Below are positions 16,985 to 26,352 of a stretch of 64,000 nucleotides of DNA, one piece after another. Each line of letters starts with the position of its first letter. Positions within the stretch are counted from its first letter, which is position 1. Position numbers and translations under genes: made by a program. The DNA is from JBLHZY01 sp047631555 (GTDB taxonomy: Bacteria; Pseudomonadota; Alphaproteobacteria; Rhodobacterales; Rhodobacteraceae), in the NCBI GenBank assembly GCA_047631555.1, contig JBLHZY010000002.1, positions 744,001 through 808,000 on the forward strand. The letters are read 5' to 3'. Under the pieces are notes generated by a model. The model made no database searches. It was not told the origin of the DNA and saw nothing but the letters and a program-made list of their open reading frames with translations.

Positions 16985-19318
16985 TCATTCGCCGTAGGGC
17001 ACCCAGATCGTTTTGGTCTCAACGCATTGAGAAAGCCAATCGCGCGCAGAGTATTCGCGCGTTTGACCGTTGTTGACCCATGTGCGTTTGAGGTTCCCAG
17101 CCGAGGCCTGTTCAATCTCTTTGGAGAGGTCCGAGGAAGAGAAGCTCCACATGGCATCAACGCCGAGGTGGCCTGCGAGAGGGGCCGCAAGGGCGCCGTG
17201 ATCGCCGGTTAGAATGTTCACGACGCCAGCGGGAACATCAGAGGTATCAAGGACTTGCGCGAAATCCGTGGCGGCGAGCGGGTAGGGTTGGCTAGCGGCA
17301 AGCACAACACGGTTGCCCATTGCGATCGCGGGCGCCATGGCGGCCACGAGGCCGGCAAGCGGCGCGGCATCATCGCAAAGTGCGCCGATCACGCCGATGG
17401 GCTCATTGACCGCAACGGCCAGCCCGCGCATTGGAACGCCTTTGGCCGCGCCATCAAGCTTGTCGGCCCAAGCGGCGAAGGTAAACAGCGTGTTGATCGC
17501 GCTTTGGACTTCGGCCTCGGCTTTGCCTGTATTGGTTCCGGTGAGGTCTTGGATGCGGGCGGCGAATTCATCGCTGCGGGCGGATAGGTTTTCGCCGATG
17601 AAATAAAGGATTTGCGCGCGCAGATGGGCTGTTGTTTTGCTCCAGCCTTTGGCGGCATGAGCGGCCTCGACCGCATTGCGAACGTCTTTGCGACTGGCAA
17701 GCGAGGCGTGGCCCAAAAGCTTGCCGCGCGGCGACCAAACGGGGCGGGAATAGCCGCTATCGGGGCGGGCTTGTTTGCCGCCGATATAGAGCTTGGCGGT
17801 GCGATCCATCGTGGGGATTTCGATGTTTTCCGGCTGTGGTGCGGCGGTGATTTGTTTGACCGGTTTGGCTTTTCCGGTGGGCTTGGTATAGGCCGCGAGC
17901 CCTTCCCAACCGCCTTCGCGCCCAAAGCCGCTTTCGCGCACTCCGCCAAAGCCTGCAGCCGCATCAAAGAGGTTGGTTGCGTTGATCCAAACGATCCCAG
18001 CGGCAAGTTTTGGTGCGATATCAAGGGCAAGATTCAGGTTCTCGCTCCAGACGGTGGCCGCGAGGCCATAGCGCGTATTATTGGCGATCTCGACGGCTTC
18101 AGCGGGTGTGCGGAAGGTTGTGGCGACAAGCACGGGCCCGAAGATTTCTTCTTGCATCAGGGCTGAAGCGGGATGCAATCCGGTGATCAGTGTGGGCGGG
18201 TAGAAGCAGCCTTCAGGCGCTGCAACGGGTTGATAATGCTCGCCTTCTGGATTGTCCGCGACAAGTTTGGTGATCGTAGCCAGCTGCACCGGATCAACAA
18301 CCGCGCCCACATCAATGGATTTATCCAGCGGCGAGCCGATGCGCAATTTGGCCATCCGCGCCTTGAGGCGGGTATAGAAATCCTCGGCAATGGCTTCGCT
18401 CACGATCAGGCGCGAACCGGCGCAACAAACCTGCCCTTGGTTGAACCAGATCGCATCTACGAGCCCTTCAATGGCGCTGTCGATATCGGCGTCGTCAAAG
18501 ACGATATAGGGGGATTTTCCGCCCAACTCTAATGTGAGCGCCTTGCCCGATCCGGCGGTCGCTTCGCGGATATGGCGGCCAACGGAGGTGCTGCCGGTGA
18601 AGGCGATTTTGTCGATATCGGGGTGGGTCGTGATCATTTCGCCAACGGCGCCATCGCCGGTTACGATGTTGATCACGCCTTTAGGCAGGCCCGCCTCGGT
18701 ACAGATTTGCGCGAAAAGCAGCGCGGTAAGGGAGGTATATTCCGCAGGCTTGAGCACGACCGTATTGCCCATCGCAATCGCAGGCGCGATTTTCCAAGCG
18801 AGCATCAGAAGCGGGAAGTTCCAAGGGATGATCTGGCCGCAAACGCCAAGCGCCTCGCGGCCCGGCATTTCCTCTTCCATCAGCTGAGCCATGCCTGCGT
18901 GATAGTAGAAATGGCGCGCAACAAGTGGGATATCGACATCGCGCGCTTCGCGGATCGGTTTGCCGTTATCCAGCGTCTCAAGAACTGAGAAGAGACGGGC
19001 ATGTTTTTGGATCAAACGGGCGAATGCATAGAGATATTTCGCACGGGTATGACCGGGAAGTTTCGCCCATTTCGGCTGGGCTTTGCGCGCAGCCGCAACG
19101 GCGGCATCGACATCGCTTTGCGTCGCTTGGCTGAGGGTTGCCAGCACTTCGCCTGTGGCGGGATTGCGGCTCTCAAAGCCATCGCTTGGGGCGGTCATTT
19201 TGCCGTCGATAAACTGGCCAAACCGATCACCACCGTCCACCAGCCAAGCCAGCGCTTCGGCGGCGCTTTCAGGGGCCGTTCCATAATCCATCGTCTCAAA
19301 AATCTCTTTAACGCTCAT
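16985..19318 (-). CDS. Two-domain aldehyde dehydrogenase, ALDH16 family
   Basis: 777 residues, far longer than the usual 480-500. Residues 1-480 form a complete aldehyde dehydrogenase with IPWNFPLLMLAWKI, FTGSTSVGRH, the catalytic Glu in LTLELGGKSP and catalytic Cys in NQGQVCCAGSR. Residues 520-777 repeat the cofactor-domain pattern (NEPIGVIGALCDDAAPLAG) but lack a catalytic Cys, so the second unit is a pseudo-domain. This is the ALDH16 architecture; a Loktanella member has been studied structurally (established knowledge). The gene starts 3 bp after deoC on the same strand, so it probably oxidises acetaldehyde or a related product of the aldolase. Confidence 0.9.
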   Translation of the reverse strand: MSVKEIFETMDYGTAPESAAEALAWLVDGGDRFGQFIDGKMTAPSDGFESRNPATGEVLATLSQATQSDVDAAVAAARKAQPKWAKLPGHTRAKYLYAFARLIQKHARLFSVLETLDNGKPIREARDVDIPLVARHFYYHAGMAQLMEEEMPGREALGVCGQIIPWNFPLLMLAWKIAPAIAMGNTVVLKPAEYTSLTALLFAQICTEAGLPKGVINIVTGDGAVGEMITTHPDIDKIAFTGSTSVGRHIREATAGSGKALTLELGGKSPYIVFDDADIDSAIEGLVDAIWFNQGQVCCAGSRLIVSEAIAEDFYTRLKARMAKLRIGSPLDKSIDVGAVVDPVQLATITKLVADNPEGEHYQPVAAPEGCFYPPTLITGLHPASALMQEEIFGPVLVATTFRTPAEAVEIANNTRYGLAATVWSENLNLALDIAPKLAAGIVWINATNLFDAAAGFGGVRESGFGREGGWEGLAAYTKPTGKAKPVKQITAAPQPENIEIPTMDRTAKLYIGGKQARPDSGYSRPVWSPRGKLLGHASLASRKDVRNAVEAAHAAKGWSKTTAHLRAQILYFIGENLSARSDEFAARIQDLTGTNTGKAEAEVQSAINTLFTFAAWADKLDGAAKGVPMRGLAVAVNEPIGVIGALCDDAAPLAGLVAAMAPAIAMGNRVVLAASQPYPLAATDFAQVLDTSDVPAGVVNILTGDHGALAAPLAGHLGVDAMWSFSSSDLSKEIEQASAGNLKRTWVNNGQTREYSARDWLSQCVETKTIWVPYGE

Positions 19319-19321
19319 GGT

Positions 19322-20341
19322 TTACCCCATTGGATGGCGGTAGGAGGCCGAATATTGGCCGGTTACGTGATGCTCGAGCTGGCGCTCAATATCGCCCAAA
19401 AGGGAGGAAGCGCCGAAGCGGAACATGTCGGGCATGAGCCAGCGATCGCCGAGCTCTTCTTTGACGAGGGCAAGATAGGTCAGCGCGTCTTTGGCTTTGG
19501 AGATGCCGCCCGCGGGTTTGTAGCCGATGCGGATGCCAGTTCGGGCGTGATATTCGCGGATCGCGCGCATCATCACGAGGCTGACGGGTAGGGTCGCGTT
19601 GACAGGTTCTTTGCCGGTTGAGGTCTTGATGAAATCGGCACCCGCCATCATGCAAACAAGCGAGGCGCGCGCGACATTTCGCAGGGTTCCAAGCTCGCCC
19701 GTTGCAAGGATCGCTTTTACGTGGGCATCGCCGCAGGCCGCGCGAAATTCGCGCATCTCATCGTAAAGCGCTTGCCAATTGCCGGTCAGCGCATGGCGAC
19801 GGGATATCACGATATCGATCTCGGCAGCGCCCGCTGAAACGCTTTCATCAATCTCGGCAACGCGCAGGTGAAACGGCGAAAGCCCGGCGGGAAAGCCTGT
19901 TGAAACGGCCGCTACGGGAATGCCCGTGCCGCGCAGCGCTTCAACGGCTGTTGGCACCATTTCGTGATAAACGCAGACCGCGCCTGTGGTGATCGGCCCA
20001 ATGCCGAGCGCATCCAAGATATCAGCGCGCACAGGATTGGCCGCTTTGGCGCAGAGGCGGCGGACGCGCCCGGGCGTGTCATCGCCAGAAAGGGTTGTAA
20101 GATCAATCAAGGTGATCGCTTTGAGCAGCCAAGCCGCTTGGTAGTCTTTCTTCACAGAGCGGCGCGATCCGATTGTACCAGCACGCCGTTCAATCGCGGA
20201 TGTATTGGCCTGCGCGCGGCGCACCCAGCCAAGATCAAGCGGCATCCCGGGATTGCGCGGCTCATGCACTTGGGGCAGTTGCGCAGAGCGGATATCGGCA
20301 GCGATATCAACGCTTTCGTTGGTTTGATTGGGGGATGTCAT
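19322..20341 (-). CDS. deoC: Deoxyribose-phosphate aldolase
   Basis: 339 residues. Splits 2-deoxyribose-5-phosphate into glyceraldehyde-3-phosphate and acetaldehyde. The Schiff-base Lys lies in DFIKTSTGK and the second active-site Lys in GYKPAGGI; the aldolase core VKAILATGELG is also present. The protein is about 80 residues longer than E. coli DeoC at the N terminus, as in other proteobacterial DeoC proteins. It lies 3 bp before the ALDH16 gene and 95 bp after an AraC gene, all on one strand: a deoxynucleoside-sugar unit in which the dehydrogenase can remove acetaldehyde. Confidence 0.95.
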   Translation of the reverse strand: MTSPNQTNESVDIAADIRSAQLPQVHEPRNPGMPLDLGWVRRAQANTSAIERRAGTIGSRRSVKKDYQAAWLLKAITLIDLTTLSGDDTPGRVRRLCAKAANPVRADILDALGIGPITTGAVCVYHEMVPTAVEALRGTGIPVAAVSTGFPAGLSPFHLRVAEIDESVSAGAAEIDIVISRRHALTGNWQALYDEMREFRAACGDAHVKAILATGELGTLRNVARASLVCMMAGADFIKTSTGKEPVNATLPVSLVMMRAIREYHARTGIRIGYKPAGGISKAKDALTYLALVKEELGDRWLMPDMFRFGASSLLGDIERQLEHHVTGQYSASYRHPMG

Positions 20342-20436
20342 GCGGGCCTCTTGGCTTGCGAAACGGGGCGGTCTGTTACGAATTACCTACGCAAAGTCGC
20401 ACGGCTTTTGAGGCTTGGCAAGGTTTTACCAAATGG

Positions 20437-21312
20437 TCAAATGGGTTGGGCGACGTCTTTTTGGAAGCGTTGGCGGTATTGGCGCGGGGTCAGCCCGTGT
20501 TGGGCGCGAAAGAGGCGGTGAAAATGGCTCATATTGGCGATGCCGCAGCTTTGGGCGATCTCATTGAGCGGTTCACCCGTTCCCGCAAGGCAGCGCGCGG
20601 CGTGCTCCATGCGGATATGGTTCATATAATCGGAGGGCGTTTGGCCGAGATGCTTTTGCAGGCTTCGGCTGACATGGGCGTGGCTTTTGCGCGCGGCGGA
20701 GGCAAGGCCTGCGGCACCGTGGCGAAACACTTCGGGATCGTGGGCGCGCTGGCAGGCATCGATCAGCCATTTGGGCGCGTCATCAGGAAGGCCGGGGGCC
20801 TCGCGTTCAAGCTCGGCAATCAGGCTGAGCAGAAAAGCCTCTATATAGAGCGCGGTTCTGGGGGCCGTTTCCAGCGCGAGCGCCGCATGCGATAGGGTCG
20901 AGAGTTGGCGCATGTCGCGGTGGGCAATATGCGGGTCATCACCCCAGAAATAGCGAGTACCAAACGCATGCGCTGAGAGGCGTTTTATCACATCTCTATG
21001 GATCACCAGATTGACCAAATGTGCTTCTTCGCCAAGGCCTTGCAGGGCATGGGGCCGATTGGGCGGCATGAAGACAAGATCGCCTTCCAAGAGGGTTTGG
21101 CGGCTGGGGGATTGCGGCGCGCCTGTATAGTGATGCGCGCGCCCGTTGATCAGCCAAAACAGCTCGCAATAATCTTGGGTATGCAGTGCGCGCGGCTTGC
21201 TGCGGCCCAGTTCGATCCGGGCGAAATGATAGGCCGCACCAGGGCCAAGAATTGCTGCGGCGTTTTGTGTGATCACATCCATGAGGTCAGTATAGAGCGC
21301 AAATAAAGGCAT
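20437..21312 (-). CDS. AraC-family transcriptional regulator with cupin sensor domain
   Basis: 291 residues. The N-terminal cupin-like ligand domain covers residues 15-110 (LLEGDLVFMPPNRPHALQG). The C-terminal double helix-turn-helix of AraC/XylS type covers about 190-285, with LNEIAQSCGIANMSHFHRLFRAQHG split over the second motif and ending GLTPRQYRQRF. The start could be 21312 or the in-frame ATG at 21282; neither has a clear Shine-Dalgarno. It heads the deoC-ALDH16 strand and is divergent from rpe across a 140-bp region that holds a perfect inverted repeat, so it may regulate its own unit. Confidence 0.87.
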   Translation of the reverse strand: MPLFALYTDLMDVITQNAAAILGPGAAYHFARIELGRSKPRALHTQDYCELFWLINGRAHHYTGAPQSPSRQTLLEGDLVFMPPNRPHALQGLGEEAHLVNLVIHRDVIKRLSAHAFGTRYFWGDDPHIAHRDMRQLSTLSHAALALETAPRTALYIEAFLLSLIAELEREAPGLPDDAPKWLIDACQRAHDPEVFRHGAAGLASAARKSHAHVSRSLQKHLGQTPSDYMNHIRMEHAARCLAGTGEPLNEIAQSCGIANMSHFHRLFRAQHGLTPRQYRQRFQKDVAQPI

Positions 21313-21319
21313 TTATCTA

Positions 21320-21336
21320 CCAAATTATCAATTTGG
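21320..21336. promoter_or_regulatory. Perfect inverted repeat between araC and rpe
   Basis: CCAAATT, ATC, AATTTGG: 7-bp perfect arms with a 3-bp spacer, 8 bp upstream of the start at 21312. This is a plausible dimer operator in the divergent region, possibly for the AraC protein although AraC sites are usually direct repeats. Regulator unassigned. Confidence 0.4.
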
Positions 21337-21451
21337 CGGTAAAACTGTTGGGTCCTCTATGCCTTATGCGGCAAAGCTTTGCGCCAATAGGTGACAAGCG
21401 GGGCCAAAACAGGCACAAACTGCCCAACGGCTTGCCAAAAGGAATCGCCCC

Positions 21452-22144
21452 ATGAGCTTTGATCGCAGCATCAAGATCGCCCCAAGTATCCTCGCCTCGG
21501 ATTTTGCCAATTTTGGCGCGGAATGTGAAGCGATTGAAGCGCAGGGCTGTGACTGGGTGCATGTGGATGTGATGGACGGGCATTTCGTCCCCAACATAAC
21601 CTTCGGCCCGGCAACTTGCGCAGCGATCCGCCCGCATATCAAGGGCGTCATGGATGTTCATCTGATGATCGCGCCGGTCGATCCATATATTGATGCCTTC
21701 GCCCAAGCAGGCGCAGATTTTATCACCGCCCATGTTGAGGCTGGCCCGCATATTCACCGCACCTTGCAAGCGATCCGCGGGGCAGGGGCCAAGGCCGGCG
21801 TTGCGCTTAATCCAGGTACGCCAGCGGCAAGCATTACGCATCTGCTTGATATGGTCGATTTGGTCTGCGTGATGACTGTAAACCCCGGTTTTGGAGGGCA
21901 AAAATTCATTCACAGCCAGATTGAGAAAGTCGCCGAGCTGCGTGCGATGATTGGCGATCGTCCTATTCATATTGAGATTGATGGCGGCGTTGATGCGGCA
22001 ACGGCCCCGCTGGTTTCGGCGGCTGGCGCTGATGTTTTGGTGGCGGGTTCGGCTGTTTTCAAAGGCGGTTCCGTGGCCAATCCGGCACCTTACGGCGAGA
22101 ATATTCGCGCGATCCGTGCCGCGGCTGAGGCGGTGCGCGGCTAG
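21452..22144 (+). CDS. rpe: Ribulose-phosphate 3-epimerase
   Basis: 230 residues. Interconverts ribulose-5-phosphate and xylulose-5-phosphate in the pentose phosphate pathway. TIM-barrel motifs are all present: IAPSILASDFANFG at the N terminus, WVHVDVMDGHFVPN with the metal and catalytic Asp, VMTVNPGFGGQKF, and HIEIDGGVD. Length is normal. Single gene; its TAG shares CTAG with the stop of the convergent ROK gene. Confidence 0.97.
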   Translation: MSFDRSIKIAPSILASDFANFGAECEAIEAQGCDWVHVDVMDGHFVPNITFGPATCAAIRPHIKGVMDVHLMIAPVDPYIDAFAQAGADFITAHVEAGPHIHRTLQAIRGAGAKAGVALNPGTPAASITHLLDMVDLVCVMTVNPGFGGQKFIHSQIEKVAELRAMIGDRPIHIEIDGGVDAATAPLVSAAGADVLVAGSAVFKGGSVANPAPYGENIRAIRAAAEAVRG

Positions 22145-23298
22145 CGGCTGATTTGGGCAAGGGCCGTATCTGAAACCCGCGAGATCGCATAGGCGGCGGC
22201 CCCTTTCGCCCACATCAAATCGCCCCATTTGTGGATTTGTACCTCAGGGGGCGGCCCGCCAGCTTGGACAATCTGATCGCGGATCGAGGCAATGACATCG
22301 TCGGCATAGAGATGATCATGCTGCATGCGCTCCCCAGATAGGATGATCAATGCGGGATCGAAAATATTGACCAAATTTGCCAGCCCCATTGCAAACACCT
22401 GCCCCGCGCGGGCCAGCACATCTTTTGCAGCGGCATCGCCAGCATTTGCATGTGCAATCAACGTGGCCAAATCAGGAGCGGTTGCTTCGCGCAACAAAGC
22501 ATAATCCGCGACATAGGCTTCAAGGCAGCCCCTCTGACCGCAACGGCAAAGCGCGCCGTTAAGCGCAACTTTTGTATGACCGAATTCAGCGCCGCAGCCG
22601 CGCGTCCCGCGATAAAGAGCGCCGTTTAGAACGATGCCAAGGCCGACGCCGTTTTCGATCGTCACAACAAGAAAATCTTTTATTTCTCGCGCTTTACCGA
22701 AGTACATTTCCGCCATGGCAACAAGATTAGCGTCATTGTCTACAAAGCAGGGAAGGCCCAAATGGGCGCTGAGCAAAGCCTCAAATTTTGTGTCGCGTTG
22801 GGTGAGAGAGGGCGACCATCGAACGATCCCTGTTTGGGTATCGATCAACCCGGCCAAGCCGATGCCAAAGCCGCTCAAAGCGCCGCGCTCTAGGCCCGCG
22901 CCATGAAGCGCGCAATCAAGCGCTTGCGCGACGAGTGGCAACAATTCTTCGGGGGCAAAGCATTCCTTTGGTAGGGGCGCGAGATGCTCGGCAATGGTTT
23001 GTCCTTCAAAATCCATCACAATCACACTGAGCCCGCGCGCGGCGATTTTGATGCCAGCGACAAGATGCGCAGCTCCGCGCAACGAAAGGTCAACTCGGGG
23101 GCGCCCTCGAGTTGAAATCTCGTCTTTGCGCGCGACTTCTTTGATCAATCCCTCGCGGAGCAAATCGGCTGTGATTGCCGTCACAGTTGCTTGGCTAATC
23201 CCCGTTTCCTGGGCCAAATCGACGCGCGCAGCACGTCCCGCGCGCCGGATTGCGCCGAGAATTTGGCTTCTGCCGTGATGTCTTTGATCGGGGATCAT
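22141..23298 (-). CDS. ROK-family transcriptional regulator
   Basis: 385 residues. An N-terminal winged helix-turn-helix (residues 10-65, TGISQATVTAITADLLREG) precedes a ROK sugar-kinase-like domain with AGIKIAARG, DNDANLVAMAE and the zinc motif CRCGQRGCLEAY. As in NagC/XylR-type repressors, it should bind a sugar or sugar phosphate and release DNA. It follows tctA by 51 bp on the same strand, so it may be read from the TTT operon. An A+T-rich imperfect inverted repeat overlaps the tctA stop and could serve autoregulation. Confidence 0.9.
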   Translation of the reverse strand: MIPDQRHHGRSQILGAIRRAGRAARVDLAQETGISQATVTAITADLLREGLIKEVARKDEISTRGRPRVDLSLRGAAHLVAGIKIAARGLSVIVMDFEGQTIAEHLAPLPKECFAPEELLPLVAQALDCALHGAGLERGALSGFGIGLAGLIDTQTGIVRWSPSLTQRDTKFEALLSAHLGLPCFVDNDANLVAMAEMYFGKAREIKDFLVVTIENGVGLGIVLNGALYRGTRGCGAEFGHTKVALNGALCRCGQRGCLEAYVADYALLREATAPDLATLIAHANAGDAAAKDVLARAGQVFAMGLANLVNIFDPALIILSGERMQHDHLYADDVIASIRDQIVQAGGPPPEVQIHKWGDLMWAKGAAAYAISRVSDTALAQISR

Positions 23299-23326
23299 TT
23301 ATGGGCCTCTGGGGTCTTTTCTTAAG

Positions 23327-23350
23327 AATAATTAATTTGATTAACTTATT
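23327..23350. promoter_or_regulatory. A+T-rich imperfect inverted repeat upstream of the ROK gene
   Basis: AATAATTAAT and ATTAACTTATT form an inverted repeat with one extra base on the right arm, separated by TTG. It lies 29 bp upstream of the ROK start and reaches the tctA stop codon. The A+T content contrasts with the G+C-rich surroundings and resembles NagC/Mlc-type operators in general style. Binding is inferred. Confidence 0.35.
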
Positions 23351-24854
23351 AAAGGGAATGCGGCGTCGGGCTGCGTCGGCCAAGATACCACGCAGACCCA
23401 AGCGCCAAAATCAGCAGTAAAAGAGCAATCGGGTGATGGAGCAGCGCGCGCGGATCAGCGTCAAGAATAACCAATGATTGTGAGAGCGTGCTCTCAAAAT
23501 TGGGCCCCAAAAACAGCGCGATGATAAACACGATGACCGGGTAGCCAAGCGCCTGCATCCCGTAAGCCAGCAGCGCTGAAATAAGCATGATCACGACGCC
23601 AAACATCCCCCCAGTTGAGACATAGACCCCTGCGATGCAAAACAGCAGAGCAGAGGGGAAAATAATCGCTTCGGGCGCGCGCACGACGCGGCTCCAAATG
23701 CGCAACGAGGCATGCCCTATTAGCAGGTTCATCAGGTTGGCCATCATCATTGCGCCAAACAGCCCGTAGATCAGCCGCCCTTGGTTTTGAAACAGCAATG
23801 GGCCGGGTTGAATGCCGTGAATTTTGAAGGCTGAAATCAGGAGGGCCGCCGAGATTGAACCGGGGATGCCGATGGCCAAAAGGGGGATCAAATTTGCGCC
23901 CATGACGGCTGAATTTGCTGACTCAGTCGCGGCGATCCCGTGAATGTTCCCCTTGCCGAAGCTCTCGGGTTTTGGCGATGCGCGGCGCGCAGAGGCATAG
24001 CTCATAAAGCCCGCGGCGGTTGATCCAATTCCCGGAATTGCGCCCAAAACCGTACCAATTAAGGCCCCTCGGGCCATTGTGAAGCGGCAGGACCAGTATT
24101 CGGCGCGGCTGATTTTGATGTTGTCAGGGTCTGTATCGTCGGAGGCGATAATGGCGGGGCGCGGTGCGGCGCGATTGGCCGAAGCTATGCGGCGCAGGAT
24201 TTCGCTGACGGCGAGCATGCCGATGGCAACGGCCACAAGAGGCAGCCCATCAAACAGCTCAAAATGGCCGAAATAGAGCCGGGGCGTTCCGTGTTCTGGA
24301 TCAAGGCCGACGGTTGCTGCGAGCAGGCCGAGCAGGGCGGCGATTAGGCCTTTGGTCATCGAATTTCCGATCAGGCCTGCGATGATCGAAAAGGCAAAGA
24401 TCATCAATGCACAGATCTCAACCGGGCCCATTTTAAGCGAAAGGATCGCAAGGGGCGCCGCCACTGAAATCAAGACCAAATCGGAAAATGTATCTCCCGT
24501 TACGGAGGCGTAGAGCGCCATTTTTGTCGCCTTCAAGGGCTTGCCTTGTTGGGCCAGCGGATAGCCATCTAGGGCTGTCGCGGCGGCATCTGGTGTGCCT
24601 GGCGTATTGATCAGAATTGCAGGGATCGCGCCGCCAAAAAGCCCGCCTTTATTGATCCCGACGAGGAAAGAAATCGCCACCAACGGATCAAGCACAAAGG
24701 TAAAGGGGATCGCGATTGCCATCGCCATGACTGGCCCAATGCCCGGAATAGCCCCGACGATTTGCCCGAGCATTACGCCAAGGATCACGAAGCCAAGATT
24801 AATCAAGGTAAACGCATCGCCAAGTCCGGCGAGGATGGTCGAGAACTCTACCAT
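23349..24854 (-). CDS. tctA: Tripartite tricarboxylate transporter, large permease TctA
   Basis: 501 residues, about 11-12 hydrophobic segments. Large membrane subunit of the TTT family, which takes up carboxylates with a TctC binding protein. Family signatures are VGAIPGIGPVMAMAIAIPFT near the N terminus and its internal echo GTVLGAIPGIGSTAAGFMSY after the midpoint, plus NTPGTPDAAAT. I use the ATG at 24854, where the family normally begins, 13 bp after tctB; an in-frame TTG at 24887 would overlap tctB. It lies in the same leftward unit as tctC and tctB. Confidence 0.93.
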   Translation of the reverse strand: MVEFSTILAGLGDAFTLINLGFVILGVMLGQIVGAIPGIGPVMAMAIAIPFTFVLDPLVAISFLVGINKGGLFGGAIPAILINTPGTPDAAATALDGYPLAQQGKPLKATKMALYASVTGDTFSDLVLISVAAPLAILSLKMGPVEICALMIFAFSIIAGLIGNSMTKGLIAALLGLLAATVGLDPEHGTPRLYFGHFELFDGLPLVAVAIGMLAVSEILRRIASANRAAPRPAIIASDDTDPDNIKISRAEYWSCRFTMARGALIGTVLGAIPGIGSTAAGFMSYASARRASPKPESFGKGNIHGIAATESANSAVMGANLIPLLAIGIPGSISAALLISAFKIHGIQPGPLLFQNQGRLIYGLFGAMMMANLMNLLIGHASLRIWSRVVRAPEAIIFPSALLFCIAGVYVSTGGMFGVVIMLISALLAYGMQALGYPVIVFIIALFLGPNFESTLSQSLVILDADPRALLHHPIALLLLILALGSAWYLGRRSPTPHSL

Positions 24855-24867
24855 GTCGCGCAGGCCA

Positions 24868-25326
24868 TCATGGAAGGACGCGCCCAAGCAGCGGGACTGT
24901 GATCAGCCAGATCGCGATTGGCACAGCGAGGGCGGCAATGGCGAACCATTCCCATCTGCGCGCGCCAAGGAGCAGTAAAAGCGCAGTTGATAGCAGGGGC
25001 GCGACGGGGAGGTAGCCAAAGCGGCCCATCGCCCAGATCGCGCCGCTGACCAGCGCGGCTGCGAGCAAAGCGCGCAGAAATTCGCGCGCGCTTGGCAAAC
25101 TCGAGGCCGGCAATGAGGCGCTGTTGGCGATGAGTGTTTGGGTAATGCCAAGGGCAACGAGGCCCCAGCAAGCGATGGCCGGTAGGGTCTGCGGCCGCAT
25201 CCAGCCGTAAGAGACGGTTTCGGTGTGGCCTGGGATAATCCAAAGAAGCATCAAAAGCCCAAAGCATAGGATGCCAAGGCCGGAAAGCCTTTCTGCTATG
25301 CGGGTATTTGCGCGCTCGTTTTTCAT
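24868..25326 (-). CDS. tctB: Tripartite tricarboxylate transporter, small permease TctB
   Basis: 152 residues with four hydrophobic helices (about 14-30, 50-68, 85-103 and 105-147 in two parts). Small membrane subunit of the TTT transporter. Sequence is poorly conserved in this family, so the assignment rests on size, membrane pattern and its place between tctC and tctA. The start is the ATG at 25326. Confidence 0.88.
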   Translation of the reverse strand: MKNERANTRIAERLSGLGILCFGLLMLLWIIPGHTETVSYGWMRPQTLPAIACWGLVALGITQTLIANSASLPASSLPSAREFLRALLAAALVSGAIWAMGRFGYLPVAPLLSTALLLLLGARRWEWFAIAALAVPIAIWLITVPLLGRVLP

Positions 25327-25397
25327 GGTTCAACGCCCTTGGTGAGGGCGTTGAATAGGGCACGAAATTCGCGCCAAAGGAAGGCGTCGAGCCGCAA

Positions 25398-26336
25398 TTA
25401 TTTACCGAAGAGTTTGGCGACGTTCGCCAAGCCTTCGTCCATCATTTTGCGTGTGCCGTCGGCGCCAAGCAGTGTTGGCTCTGACTTGAACGTGTTCATG
25501 ATCACACTGCGTGCATTCTCAGAGGAGATCGCCGCCGAGAGGGCCTCTGAGAGGGCGGTTTTAACCTCATCCGGAAGGCCGGCGGGGCCAGCAAAATAGA
25601 AATATGGGTCGACGTAGATATCATGGCCTTGCTCTTGAACAGTCGCAATATCAGGGGCATAGCCATGGCGGCTGGCATTGGCGACCGCGATCATTTTGAG
25701 ATCACCGCTTTCAAGATAGGGGATATGTGTGCCGCCGGAGAAGGCCGCCACAACATGCCCGCCCATCACGTTTTGAACCTGTTCGGCGCTGGATTTCATC
25801 GAGACCATTTTGAAGCCTGCGTCTGTTTCTTTGCTCACGACGCCCATCAAAAGCTCTTGCGGTTTTGCGTCGAACCCGATGAGCGCGCCGTCGTTGGCTT
25901 TGGAATATTCGATCAATCCGGCAAGGTCGTCAAAGGGCGCATCAGCCTTGGCAACGATCGCCATTTGCGCATAGGCCACTGTGCCAAGATAGTCGAAACT
26001 GTTGAGGTCAAAGGGAAGCTCCGCGCCGCGCAGCGTCAGGTTTACCAAAACTGGCATCGAGACGCCTAGGCCAAGCGTCTGCCCATCCGGCTTTGCGACC
26101 GCAATTTGGGTAAACATCGCGATGCCGCCGCCGCCCGGTTTGTTTTCGACAACGATGTTCCAGCCGGTTTGGGCGGCCATTTCCTTGGCCACGATGCGGC
26201 CCAAAGTATCGGTCTCGCCGCCAGCATCAAAGCCGATTTGCAGCTTGATCGGGCCGCTGGGCGCCCAGTCGGCGCTTGCGGGAAGGGCGGCGAAAAGGGC
26301 TATGGCTGCCCCGGTGAATATGGATTTCAAACTCAT
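25398..26336 (-). CDS. tctC: Tripartite tricarboxylate transporter, periplasmic binding protein TctC
   Basis: 312 residues. The signal peptide covers residues 1-22 (cleavage near ASA). The mature protein has the family features IGFDAGGETDTLGR and VVENKPGGGG. I choose the ATG at 26336, preceded by AGGAG at a spacing of 8-9 nt; the frame extends upstream to 26429 but that part lacks a signal peptide. It lies 71 bp before tctB and 16 bp after the FAD oxidase gene, so one transcript probably carries all four. The ligand cannot be read; TTT proteins bind citrate, tartrate, other carboxylates or amino-acid-like acids. Confidence 0.9.
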   Translation of the reverse strand: MSLKSIFTGAAIALFAALPASADWAPSGPIKLQIGFDAGGETDTLGRIVAKEMAAQTGWNIVVENKPGGGGIAMFTQIAVAKPDGQTLGLGVSMPVLVNLTLRGAELPFDLNSFDYLGTVAYAQMAIVAKADAPFDDLAGLIEYSKANDGALIGFDAKPQELLMGVVSKETDAGFKMVSMKSSAEQVQNVMGGHVVAAFSGGTHIPYLESGDLKMIAVANASRHGYAPDIATVQEQGHDIYVDPYFYFAGPAGLPDEVKTALSEALSAAISSENARSVIMNTFKSEPTLLGADGTRKMMDEGLANVAKLFGK

Positions 26337-26352
26337 GTCACTCTCCTGTTGG

